Assembly: GCA_050084515.1 (NCBI GenBank)
Contig: CM114272.1
Span: 56,916,001-56,980,000 of the forward strand
Length of the DNA: 64,000 nt
Source: Blasia pusilla
Lineage: Eukaryota > Marchantiophyta > Marchantiopsida > Blasiales
Reading direction: 5' to 3'
Part shown: positions 21,824-32,239 of the stretch, piece by piece
Layout: every line of letters starts with the position of its first letter
Numbering within the stretch: the stretch's first letter is position 1
The notes under the pieces: model-generated
Seen by the model: only the letters and a program-made list of their open reading frames with translations
Databases searched by the model: none
Told to the model about the DNA's origin: nothing
Made by a program: the position numbers and the translations under genes

Positions 21824-23418
21824 TGTCCAGGGGGCGTGCCCGTTTCAAAGGAGTTTTCGTCCCAGCACGGTCAACTTGTCAATGGCAGGTGTCGACTCTT
21901 GAGAATTGAAACTCTACACCTCATCGACAAGATGAGTCAAGTGAACAAGGACATTTATCCTGGTGGTTGTTTCCCTATGCCTGCCCAAGGACGATGGAGT
22001 GTTTTCCACATCCTTATATCCTCCCTCGAACGAACCAAGCGCCTCACGCTTCCGCTTCTCTCAAGTCTGTTGTCGGCTTGTGGGAGTCTCTGTTATCTCA
22101 GACTCAAAAGGATTTTTCTTGGACAAGGACTTGGTCCGGCCGTCTCGCCCTACTCGCCCGGACGATTCCGCCTCTCGCCTTGAGGACTCAGCCTCTTTTG
22201 TGGAAGACTCCGCCTCGGAATTCCTCGATCCCCTCGTCCTCCTCAAACCTGTTGTGGATTTGTCTTTGGCGGTGACAACCTTGCCCACCAACTCCGCTAT
22301 CTTGAGGGCTTGCTCCTCCACATCTCCTTCAAAAAAAATGTCAGGTTGCATGAAGTTCGGAATGTCATCCCTACCTACGACCACTGAATCATACACCACG
22401 CGTAGATTTTTTTCTGTAATGTCCTCTAGGTAGTTGAAGTCCAACCAGATTGGACAATTGTTAACTTCCCAGTCGGACATGCCTTGTCCCATCTCCATGT
22501 CGTATATGGAGAATGCCTCTCCATCACGCGGAGAAGCCCACAATCTGCAGGCTGCCGGTAATTTTTGCCATCTATTTCCTCATCCAGGTCTGCCTGAGGG
22601 AGGATGTGATTCTTGAACATCATCCTGAATCCTAGGTTTTCGTGGGCTTATCTCTAATGTCATCAAGCCATAGTTCAAAATCTTTTGCAGCCTCTAGGTT
22701 TGCTTCCTCTGAAATTGGCTCAATCTTCTTCAGCTCCGCTTGAAGACCCACAACCATGGACTTCCCGAGAAGGCGTAACGCATCCCAGAATGACCATTCG
22801 TGTAGCCAATGGGAGATCACTGGATCTGAAACTCCCGAAGGATGGTGTGCCGCCCGTTTTTGGGCCTCAGTGCCCTCGAGACTGATTTTCATTAGTCGGA
22901 TTTGCTGAAACTCGGATACACCAGACAGTGCAAATCTGTGCACGCGGTCCAGAGAAACTTTCTCGCTGATCCGACCCTATGGATCTTCGTCTCTCTTCCG
23001 ATGGCGCTTGATTATTGCCTTGAGCTCCTTGTAAAACTCCGGGCCAAGTTCGGGGTTGAGAATCGCAATGTATCGCTGCATCTTGCTTGCAGTGTACTTT
23101 GTAGCTGCAGATACGATAGCCTAAATAAACTTTGCACATTCTGACACAGACACGTTCTCCCTTCATTCCAGTTCCAACGAAGCACTCTTCTTGGCGGCTT
23201 GGATCTTGGACCAACATAGGATTGTGACGGTTGCATCTTGGGAAATGAAGGTATTTGCCCAAGTCTTCTTTTTTATCAGAGCTCCCTTCACGAGCATCTT
23301 GTTCACCAGATCATCGCCCATGAATCCCTTGTACTCTGCCAGGTGCGTCGTAAGCACCTTCTTCACCCTATCGCAATCCTGGATCCAATGGTGGGTGACG
23401 TTCCCCTCAAATACAATC

Positions 23419-24247
23419 CTGCACATCCAAACACAAAGTAAGAACACTACAAGCTATCAGGTTCCTACAACCCGTCGGACTCCGATAGGTCGCAATTCTG
23501 TCAACCCATGGAAGTCGAAATGATAACACAGGGATAAATGTTACAACCCGTCGGAGTCTGACGGGTTGCAACACTTATCTTTGTGTTGCACTTATTGCAA
23601 CACTCTCGAAATTTTTAGAGGGAATTGCAACCCATCGGAGTCCGACGGGTTGCACTCTCTTTTTTTTATGTCCCTTCATCCAACCGATTTAGTCCTTGGT
23701 TACAACCCGTCGGTCTCTGACCGGTTGTAGAATGACTTCTATTCGGGGACAAGTTTCCAGGAAAAAACTGCACATATCAACCCGTCGGAGTCCGACGGGT
23801 TGCGCAATGCCTTGTAAAGTTGCAATTGGACGCCTAAAAGCAAGCTCTCATACTCCGACCACCTAACCTGGTGGGGGGGAAATGCAACCCATCGAAGTCC
23901 GACAAGTTGCTTTCGGCCAAAAGTATCCAAAAAATACCGGTCAGTCCAGTAACTCGTTGGACTCCGACGAGTTGCTTTTAGATGTCCAATGATTTGTTAC
24001 CTCTCGTTGTGCAACTCGTCAGAGTCTGACGGATTGCAGAACAAAGAAATCATGCATTCATTTTTCCACTTGTCAATGTTGTGCTTGGCCACCAGGAAAC
24101 TCATCGGACTCGGACAGTTTGCTTGACTATGACATTGGCTACAAACAGGATGGTCGCAAGACACTCAAATCTTTGAGCTTTCCAATTATTCAACCCGTCT
24201 GACTCTGACATGTTGAAGCAATCAAACTTAAGGAAGAGGAAACTTAC
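23419..24247 (-). repeat. Palindrome-filled intron of M3
   Basis: Donor GTAAGTTT follows GATGAATAC and acceptor GATGTGCAG precedes GATTGTATTTGAGG; both match M1. It holds about eight palindromes, for example 23,627-23,653. The palindromes line up with those of M1 in order but have diverged in sequence. Confidence 0.8.
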
Positions 24248-24716
24248 GTATTCATCGCATGCATTGCCATTTCCACCGTTGCATGTGATGAGGAAATGGA
24301 TGGAGCACGAATGCCTTCATGCAAAAATGTGCCTTCAATGAATTTGGGCGCTCGTGTGCAAACTGCGTCCATGCCATGTACCTGTGGTTTCCATCCCAGA
24401 TGAAGTAAAGGCTCTGCATCCAGCTTAATTTGGTTCCTTCAATCGCTCTTCTGAACTCCTGATCGCTCATCCTCCAGAAAATATCCAACGCCTCCAAGTC
24501 CTCTTCCGTCACCAGCGCTTGGGTTCCATGATCATCGTAAGGCTGAACATAGAACGGAGGGAAGCCGCCGACGAGGATGCGATTACATCGATCGCTTTCA
24601 GCTTTGCAATGTCCTCCCCCGACTAAATTTTCGCGGACGTACTCCATTGTCCGCAATCGCCAGAGTGGAATTCTTAGGGCCTTTTGGCCCTCCATCAGTG
24701 CCATCTCCTTAACAAT
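24248..24716 (-). pseudogene. M3 exon 2: ParB/Srx-like domain with intact DGNHR motif
   Basis: The exon lies within a 169-residue frame (24,252-24,761), between acceptor GTGGCAG and donor GTAAGTTT. Visible pieces are VKEMALMEGQKALRIPLWRL, RTMEYVRENL, PPFYVQPYDDHGTQALVT, EEDLEALDIFWRMSDQEFRR and FIWDGNHRYMAWTQFA (DGNHR at 24,381-24,395), then SLKAHFCMKAFVL. Family knowledge: ParB/sulfiredoxin-fold domains have an early 'I.L..L......R' strand and a G-[xN]-[EH]-R signature, and in prokaryotes and phages such domains are often fused to beta-class methyltransferases. The exon itself is open; the damage lies elsewhere in M3. Confidence 0.62.
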
Positions 24717-25759
24717 CTGCCACAATGGGGACCAAGTCAATAAAATACAGTGTTTTGCCAATAAATTGCATAATAAGCCTTCACATAACCCGAATTTTTC
24801 TTACCCGCTCAAAGATTGCGTCGGTGTCCAGGCCTGCCAACTGCTCTGGGACAGGAGCTGGCAAGTCCACATGAAACTCATCAATCCGATATAGGTTGAT
24901 TTCTTCCACCGGGCTCAAAGACAACGAAGACTCTTCTCCTGCTTCTTCAGAGATGTCCACCATCTCCACACTTACTGTCCTCATGACCTCATCGTCCGTC
25001 ACTTGAACTTCGGCCGTTTCCTCAACCAATTTCATATTCATGGTGTCCCCAGACTTCATTGGAGACATTTCCTGCATCTCAACACTCTCTGATGGAGGGG
25101 CAGGGCTTTCTTCAATGGCGATTGCTTTTTCTCTTCAAGCTTTCGCCAATTTTGCTCTCCTCACGGAGGCGTCAAGATGCTTCTTCTCGCGTTTCTCGTC
25201 CGCGACTCTTTTCTTCAAGGCCTTTGATGCCTAAGCCTCGGCATTTTTCTTAGCGAGCTCCTCTAGAACACGTTTTGCTAGAATCTCCTGCCTGTGCATG
25301 TCTGTTTCCCTTTTTGGCTGCTCTATTTCTTGTTGCCTTATCTCATTTGCCGAACGAGGACCTGGAGATGATGACGCAGGAGTCCTGATGGACTTGGGAG
25401 TGATGCTCCCTACCTTGGTTGCTTGTGTTTTCTTTCTCGTCATGGTGCACGTTGGGTCAGTTCTTCCTCCTCGACTGTCTAATATGCTCTTGTGCACGAT
25501 AGATCCCTCGAAGCATTTTTTGATGAAGCACCGTGACCCTAAACCTGACTCTCTTAGCATTTTTTGATGAAGCGCCGTGACCCTCCAACGGATGGGCTTT
25601 CCAAAATCCAAACCTCAAAGCATCGGTTGTTGGATCTCCGTAACCTTTCAGCGAAGTGATGATGTAAGCGAGTTTGGCAGCGGAAAGGTAACGTCAGCTA
25701 CTACGAGGAAGAGCACATGAAATCGCGATATGTAAAACAGAAATGATCGAAACCTCAGC

Positions 25760-25768
25760 CTTTTATAC
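25760..25768 (-). promoter_or_regulatory. TATA box of M3
   Basis: The minus-strand GTATAAAAG is in the same context as at M1 and M2. Confidence 0.6.
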
Positions 25769-25862
25769 TTTTTGAGCCGTTGAGCTGACCGTTGGGTCGT
25801 TGAGTCGTACCAACGGCAACGTGGAGGCCGTTATGGATCTTTGCACATGGGAACCTGGGCAA

Positions 25863-26331
25863 CCCGTCGGTCTCCGATGAGTTGCACGCTTCCCTCATCT
25901 TGGAGATGCATGGCAAGTTACCGAGGCAACCTGTCGGAGACCGACGGGTTGCACAGATCCCTCGTCCTCGGGTAACAAGGCGAGGTACCCAAGAAACCCA
26001 TCAGAGACCGATGGGTTGCAAGTTTCCCCGGTCTTGGGGTAACAACGCGAGGTACCCATGCAATCCGTCGGAGATCGACAGGTTGCAGGCTTCCCTCGTC
26101 TTGTGGTATCAAGGCAAGGTACCCATGCAACCTCTCGGAGGTCGACGGGTTGCACGCTTCCCCCATCTTGGAGTAACAAGGCGAGGAACCCGCGCAACCC
26201 GTCGGAGACCGATGGGTTGCGCGCTTCCCTCATATTGGGGTAAAAGGTGAGATACCCGCGCAACCCCTCAGAGACCGACGCGTTGCATGCTTTCCTCGTC
26301 CTCGGGTAACAATGCGAAAAAGCATAGTCTC
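25863..26331. repeat. 67-bp tandem palindrome array 3
   Basis: There are seven units with starts at 25,863, 25,930, 25,997, 26,064, 26,131, 26,199 and 26,264. The period is 67 with drift at the end. The consensus and position relative to M3 are the same as in arrays 1 and 2. Confidence 0.88.
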
Positions 26332-26937
26332 AAGGCAAGCGGTTTCCCTCCGACGGGTTACAAGCTCTACCTTGGGTAGGACACTTCCCACCATCCGGAA
26401 AATTTGCACTTTTGGTTTGCATAGTTCATTGAACAAGAGAAATCGACGTGAGATCCAAAAGGGAAAGTGAGGTTAGGTGCTTTTCGAACCCGTCGGAGTC
26501 CCCAACAGGTTGCCGTAGCAAATCCATGCGATGTCTTGTGTCTCGATGTTAGCAAATCCCGACTCCAATCACACAGGTCAGACAGGCAATACAAAGTTTA
26601 TGGCTTGCCTCTGAATTCCTCTGTTTCCCAAGTAGACGGTCCGGAATTTCCTAGTGCACCGAGCTCTACGTTTGCCACTCCAAGCTCAGTAGATCCGGCA
26701 TCAACTCCAACTTCACACGTTTGTAATAATGTTGTACTTCCTAAAGACATTCCGGATGTCGTCAACCTCAGTGGAACTGTCGGACACCAACCGAGTCCTC
26801 TGTCTGCCTACTTGTTCCTCTTGCAAGTATCAGGCAATAGTTTGTTGTCGTCTCTGCCCTTTAAAATGTTCAAGCACATTCTTGTTGACAAGATGCCGTC
26901 CACGTATAATGGTAATTGCATTTTTGAGTTGCCTCCA

Positions 26938-27083
26938 CTTCAAGCATCCTCCATCTTTCTTTTGAGGAACTAAAAAATGGAGGCCATGATAGCAGACTTT
27001 ACGGTCTGCTATCATTGGCTGGACAACGTAACAATGTTGTACTTGCTGGTCCCGTTCAAAAGAAAGTTGGAGGATGCTTGAAG
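26938..27083. other. Templated-insertion scar inside T3
   Basis: T1 and T2 run straight from GCCTCCACTT to GCTGGTCCTGCTCAAAAG. T3 instead has an inverted copy of its own downstream 28 bases (26,938-26,965 against 27,055-27,083). It then has a piece of the missing 5' T coding sequence in both orientations, ATGATAGCAGAC and GTCTGCTATCAT (26,986-26,997 and 27,004-27,015), then a piece of the AACAATGTTGTACTT region. Patchwork filler copied from nearby DNA is typical of error-prone double-strand-break repair. Confidence 0.75.
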
Positions 27084-27230
27084 GGTATGGACAGAGAGTC
27101 TGCTTGTCATCGACGGTGCAGGCTTCAACGGACTAGTGCTTCAATTCCATATGGTCCTTGGATTGTTTCTTGCCGCCAATGCATTGGAGCCCTGGAGTGT
27201 AGAAGTCCAACATGCCCGTATCTTGAGCGC

Positions 27231-27302
27231 AATGGGCGAGTCAATACGTATTGACTCGCCCATTTAGGGTTTAGGGTTTAGGGTTTAGGGTTTAGGGTTT
27301 AG
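27231..27302. repeat. 34-bp perfect palindrome plus interstitial telomere repeats
   Basis: AATGGGCGAGTCAATAC is followed at once by its reverse complement (27,231-27,264). Overlapping its end are five exact TTTAGGG units (27,263-27,297) and a partial sixth. T1 and T2 have neither; they continue GTCGCAATTCC. TTTAGGG is the usual land-plant telomere repeat. Confidence 0.9.
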
Positions 27303-28339
27303 AAAAGTTAAACCCCCCTAAGAATGCAGAAACTCCATATGAGGTCGGTACAACCATACCGCCGGGAGGCCATCAATGTCCTCATTGTCAGGCATCCCCT
27401 TTCTACGTTGGAGCGTGTCTTGCATACATTTTTTTTGTTGTGCACGACTTCAATTCTACGTCCGAGTACACAAGGCTGGCAATTCATGTTGGCTCCCACA
27501 TTCATCCTGTTACTAGTGCAATTCAGAGACACATCAAGGAGGATGTGGCAAAGAAAGTGGCCAAGGTATATAGAAACTCTCCAGGATCAAAGCCAAGAAT
27601 GATCAAGTTAACAACAGCATCACAAATTTGTGAACAACTGCTTGGAATCCCTAGGCAGGGTGAGATCACGGCTTCTGAGGAGAAACAACTCTGGGAAAAT
27701 CTCGCATTTCTCGCTGATCATGAATGCTTCCAGAATTTGATGCGTCAAATACGGGTACTGGATGGAAAGACGGCCGAAATGGATGCCATTGCCAGAATCA
27801 AGGCCAACTCTAGATTTCCACTTATTTAGAGATGGCAGTTCATGGGCTAGGGAGGCGAAGGATCTAGGGCTTATGTCTTCAAAATGTCAACGATAGGGCC
27901 ATCGAGTGGCCTCGATCTTGTAGATCAAATGAGGGAAGGGGAAGATCTTTACGGTAGTCGGGTAAGCTTTGATATTTGCTACAAAGTGCTGAATGGATGG
28001 TTGACCATGGGTGCTCATATTTATGACCATGTGGAGAAGGGACTCGAAACTATATTTGTCTGTGAGGTAAAAGCAGAAGACGTTAGCAGTTTGAAGATGT
28101 GTTGGTTACTCAAGGTGGCAGAAGAACTACACGGGTGGTGGAGGAAGCATGCAATTGAGGGGAAGTACAAAGAGTTGTGCTCTTGGCTCAATTGATGGAC
28201 TGTACGAATGAGACAACGGGGAAACTTCATGTGGCAAGTGAGTTCAGTATTTCGTCTTGTCGAGCTCATACTGAGAATTTTTTGAAAAGTTGCAGCTGAA
28301 GTTGAGAAGCGTGGGCACTATAGGGATTTCAAACCGAAG

Positions 28340-29200
28340 AAACCAAGCAACCCGTCGGATGCAACAGGTTGCCTGAGTGTGCAACCAGTCGGAAACCGAC
28401 GGGTTGCATCAAGAATGTTTGTGTTACCCGTCGGAGCACGACATCACGAGGAATATTTGTGCAACCTATCGAAACCCGACTGCATGGTTGCATGAGTGTG
28501 CAATATGTCGAATCCCGACAGGTTGCAAGTTGTATGTATGCAAGGCCTGCAAATAGTTTGACCCAGATGGGTTGCAAGCCGCAAGGCTGCGAGTTAACTT
28601 GGTTGCAACCCGTCGGATTCCAACAACTTGCGTCTGTCTGCAACGTGTCGGACATAAAGTAGTTGCGTTTGTATGCGACTCCTCGCATTCAGACAGGTTA
28701 CGATTGTCTCCAAGTCGCATCCAAACACGTTGCATCAGTTCAAGTTAACTGAAACTCGTTAAATTCCAATAGTTGCAAAGCTTTGTGTGTGGACACTTCT
28801 TGCAAGCCAACGGAATCCGACAGGTTGCACAAGGATTTTCGAGACCGGACCGGCCTGCTTCTCACAACCAGTCCGATTCCGACGGGTTGGAGTAACAGGT
28901 TCTTGGGTCCTTGATTGCAGTAAAAGGTTACTGGGACATTCCAGGAATGTCTCCGACTTGCAACCCGTTTCAAGTCGGAGGCTGGAAAATCCATGTGCCA
29001 CCCATCGGATTTTGATGACTTGCACTTGGATCTTCCAGCCCGGAGTGGCCAAAGTTACTGGCAACCCGTCTGAATCCGACGGGTTGCAGTACGTGGTTCC
29101 TAGATGTTGCAACATGTCGAAAACCGAAGGGTCGCAGAGTCATTTATGGGATGCCTCCGACTTAGAACCTGTCAGGTTCTGACAGTTAGCTTTTTTCTTT
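28340..29200. repeat. Palindrome cluster in the T3 intron-like gap
   Basis: About ten copies occur, best at 28,381-28,407 (GCAACCAGTCGGA, A, then ACCGACGGGTTGC-type arm) and 29,062-29,088. The block matches 11,776-12,480 in T1 but is about 200 bases longer at the 3' side, where T1 has a deletion. Confidence 0.72.
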
Positions 29201-30749
29201 GCTCATAGTGCTATTTTCGTTCCCTTCTCACATTGTCGTCGTTGCAGGGATTGAACATTCATGAAAATGCCCTCTGTCCCAACATAAGTGGAGCAAAAAG
29301 TCTTCATTCCTCTTGGAGGTCGTCACAAGCATGGCAAAGAATTTCACTTCCGGAGGCATGCCAACAAGACCAAGCAAGAGCAATGCTACAATATGCAGCA
29401 TCCCATATCTTCCTCACAAAAGGCATAACAAAAGAAAGGGGGCCTACGATTTACGAGCTCTTTGTCAGGACGGGTGTGAGATCTGGTGATGAGAAACTCT
29501 ATGTGGAAGCCTTCAATCTCTGCGTAGTAGGAACTTCCCTCGAGCAAGATGTCCACATTGGTGGGGATATTTGTGGGCGTGTTTCAAGACGTCCCATACA
29601 TATGGTGGTAGAGAATTCCGAGCGAGACTCGTGGAGACCATATAAGTATCTTGACTTCAGAGAGGTGAAGAGGCAGCATCGAGGAACAAACCCAGTGATT
29701 GATTTGGATGAAGAGATAATGCGGCCAAGGTATTCAGAGACCCCGGATTGCTCCAAAATCCGTGATCCATTAACTTCTCCAAAATCAGTGAATGTTTTAT
29801 TTCAAAAGCCCTCCGTTGCTGGAAGTTCGCAACATCCGGTCGCTGGGGTTGTTCAACAGTATGGGATTCCGGTCATTGACGTGGATTGCAACCTCAAAAG
29901 GTGGCATATATCTTGGAGCAACCCTGGACGTGGACCCACTTGTAGGGCAGGATCTGATGGCATTAGGAGAGCATGCGGCACTTTCCTAAATATGAACTGT
30001 ACAAGGACTGCACGACCACTCCTTGGATTTTGGGGACTCAAAACCTTTGATTGTTTCACGAGGACAGGGGATCAATTGAAGTACTTCTTCTGCCCAAATG
30101 AATCCTGCGCTTTCTGAAAGTCTTATCCGGCTGCCATTGGAGCTCCAGGGAATACCCCCACGATTTGGCCCATTTCTGCATGTACGAATTGCACTCAGGA
30201 CGAAGTGGACAATCTTACAAGTTTTGGTTTCAGACTCGTAGACGGAGGAAGTTTAGAGAATTTTTGCATTACAAAGACCTTCACATTTTGTACTCAACCC
30301 AAGATTGATGTCAACATGTACCCGGAGAAGGTGGATGATCTTAATCCATTATTTCTCTTTGACTCTAAAAATGGGGTGAAGAGAAACACAATGTGTAGGC
30401 CAACGGTGGAGAGAGCAAAGCGAATCGCATCAGCTCGGGAGGCAAACATGGAAATCATCGCCACAAAAGATGTCCAGAGTGGCAATGGAATAGGAAGGAT
30501 GTATTGGGTCAGGAACAACACTGTAAATTCAAGTGTCACAAGGGTGTATGTGGTGCACATCTTTGCTTTCCCACATGTTCCTGTGATGACTTTGTCCAAA
30601 GAGAGACAAGTGGGAAAAGGTATTTCCCTTGTAAGCACATGTATTATGTGTTGCTTGTAATTTTAAGAGAGTCGGAGGTAGGAGTAGGAATCCACCAACC
30701 AATTCTGTCCCTCAAAGAAGTTCGAAGTATTTTAAACAAACCACTTTAA

Positions 30750-31195
30750 GGATGCAAAATGAGGTCTTAGATTGTACTTTCATTTGCCAAGACCTTCACT
30801 TTTAGCTTGAACTCTCTTCAACCCAAGGCAAATGATAGATTCTTTCCAGACCTTGGATGGAAAAAGTGATTTGTTCCACATTTATTATTCCAATGATTTT
30901 TCAGTTTTTTAAATTTTGTGCAAATTGCAACCCGTCGGATTCGGATGGGTTGCCAAAATGTGGAAGAGGAAAAAAAATCAGTAGGAGTACCTAAACAATG
31001 AAAACAAAAGTGCAAAAAAAATCACAAAAAAGTTTCCTCTCTTCAATCCAACGGAAACTCTCTTCAAATCACAAGAAACTCTATTCCAAAAAAACTATCT
31101 CTTTGGGTTGAAGGTAGTTTCCTCTCTCCTCTCTTCTCTCTTTCTCTCTCCTCTCTCCTCTCTTCCTCTCCTCTTACCACTCCTCATCAAACCTC
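30750..31195 (+). other. 3' flank of T3, shared with T1
   Basis: This matches 13,760-14,155 and includes one palindrome copy (30,927-30,953), the TTCAACCCAA/TTGGGTTGAA-type words and the CTCTCCTCT run. It diverges from T1 after CTCTTACCACTCCTCA, the likely end of the composite block. Confidence 0.5.
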
Positions 31196-31199
31196 TAGT

Positions 31200-32030
31200 T
31201 ATTACCTGCTCTCCTACGCAAAATTCACAACACACAGAGCCATGAGCATATGCTGATCTTGCTAAGCTGGTAACACCATAATTGTTCAACACATTCAATA
31301 GCCTTGATTCATTGCCCAAAGCTACTGCACTGGTAAGTAATGTCTATTGGGGACCCAATCAGGTGAAGTAGATGGTGTGGTGAAGCGCTTCTTGGTTGAC
31401 ACCTAGAAGCTCCGCACAAACACATTGTTTGGTCAGCACTCACACTATGTGAGAGTGTCCCCCTCCTCTCATATGGTACCTTCTTCACTTGCTCCACTCT
31501 CTACACCTATCCTAGTCTCAAGTAGCGTCCAACCAGGGCGTGGGTCTATGGTCGCAAGGCTACGATGGGCACTACTTAATGAGTATAGTTTCTCTCTCTC
31601 TGAAAGACTTTTCATTACTTGGTCTCCTGCGCAAAATTTACAACACATAGAGCCATGAGCATATGTTGGCATTGCTCAACTTGTAACACCATAATTGTTC
31701 AACATAGTAGGTAGCCTTGATTCATTTCCCAAAGCTGCTACATTGGTAAGTAATGTGTATTCGGGATCCCAATCAGGTAAAGCAGATGGTGTGGTGAAGC
31801 GTTTCTTGGTTGACACGTGGAAGCTCTGCACAAACGGGTTGTTTTGTTAGCACTTACAGTATATGAGAGTGTCTACCTCCTCTCATATGGTAGCTTCTTC
31901 AATTGTTGCTCTCTCTAAACCCATCCCCATCTCAAGCACCGTCCAACCAAGGCGCGAGGTCTATGGTTGCAAGGCTATGATAGGCACTACTTAATGAGTA
32001 CAGTCTTTGTCTTCTCTCTTTTAGAACTGA
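31200..32030. repeat. Two tandem 413-bp LTR-like repeats
   Basis: Unit 1 (31,200-31,612) and unit 2 (31,613-about 32,030) share CGCAAAATT...CAACACA, AGAGCCATGAGCATATG, AACACCATAATTGTTCAACA, GGTAAGTAATGT, AGATGGTGTGGTGAAGCG and CACTACTTAATGAGTA. The offset is 413 bases. They lie just downstream (minus strand) of a copia RNase H fragment, which suits a 3' LTR. I found no clear TG...CA ends or primer-binding site. Confidence 0.6.
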
Positions 32031-32239
32031 ATGGTTTTAAGCCTGTTACCTTTATCTAAAATTTATTTATCTAACACTTCCAATGAGCTAGGATGATCTA
32101 GCTCAAAAAACATGGATTTGTCTACTCAAAAAGTGTCGTATCTCCCACTCAATTGTATTTCCTACATCCTAATATTTGGAGTAAAGAATAATGTTAGGCT
32201 TTAGATAGAGTTTTAGTTAAAACATCAGCAGCCTAAACT

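Larger units (their letters stand above)
20098..25443 (-). pseudogene. M3: longest copy of the ParB/Srx-like plus methyltransferase gene
   Basis: The start is ATG at 25,443. Exon 1 is 24,805-25,443, with a TAG like that of M1 at 25,231. The intron at 24,717-24,804 is 88 bases, identical in length to that of M1. Exon 2 (24,248-24,716) is an intact ParB/Srx-like segment. The intron at 23,419-24,247 is full of palindromes. Central exons lie at 22,061-23,418, methyltransferase motif IV at 21,575-21,823, motifs X and I at about 20,590-20,919, and the tail at 20,098-20,355. Several stops and frameshifts, plus a deletion near 22,555-22,570 relative to M1, make it non-functional. The conserved intron positions and phases between M1 and M3 show that the ancestral gene was spliced. 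Confidence 0.75.
26592..30749 (+). pseudogene. T3: transposase copy with the best C-terminal half
   Basis: It is 5'-truncated: the T promoter and first ~270 coding bases are missing, and the sequence jumps from GACAGGCA to ATACAAAGTTTATGG near 26,590. The N-terminal frame (26,467-26,973) ends in a repair scar. The ribbon frame (27,324-27,602) is cut by a telomere-repeat scar. The core frame (27,440-27,829 and 27,884-28,195) lacks the DNAQP segment by deletion (CWLL joined to KVAEELHGWWRKHA). After a palindrome block, the 294-residue frame (29,233-30,117) reads FVRTGVRSGDEKLYVEAFNL and NPVIDLDEEIMRPRYSETP; I do not recognise that domain. The C-terminal frame (30,504-30,749) has an intact SWIM finger, CSCDDF-x12-PCKH (Cys25, Cys27, Cys43, His45), but a frameshift separates it from the frame at 30,205-30,660. 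Confidence 0.7.

Noticed and set aside
1195-25443. Bacterial contamination suggested by ParB plus methyltransferase
   Set aside because: The gene has conserved GT-AG introns, a TATA promoter and is embedded among plant transposons with plant telomere repeats nearby.
7217-26331. CRISPR-like look of regularly spaced palindromic repeats
   Set aside because: The spacers are near-identical between units, the setting is plant nuclear DNA with introns, and there are no cas genes. These are 67-bp minisatellites.
27263-27302. True chromosome end
   Set aside because: Only about 40 bases of TTTAGGG, with T3 sequence continuing on both sides; it is interstitial.
603-30000. Many short frames with NPSESDGLQ or TRRIPTGC peptides
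   Set aside because: They are translations of the palindromes in various frames on both strands, with no consistent frame or conservation.
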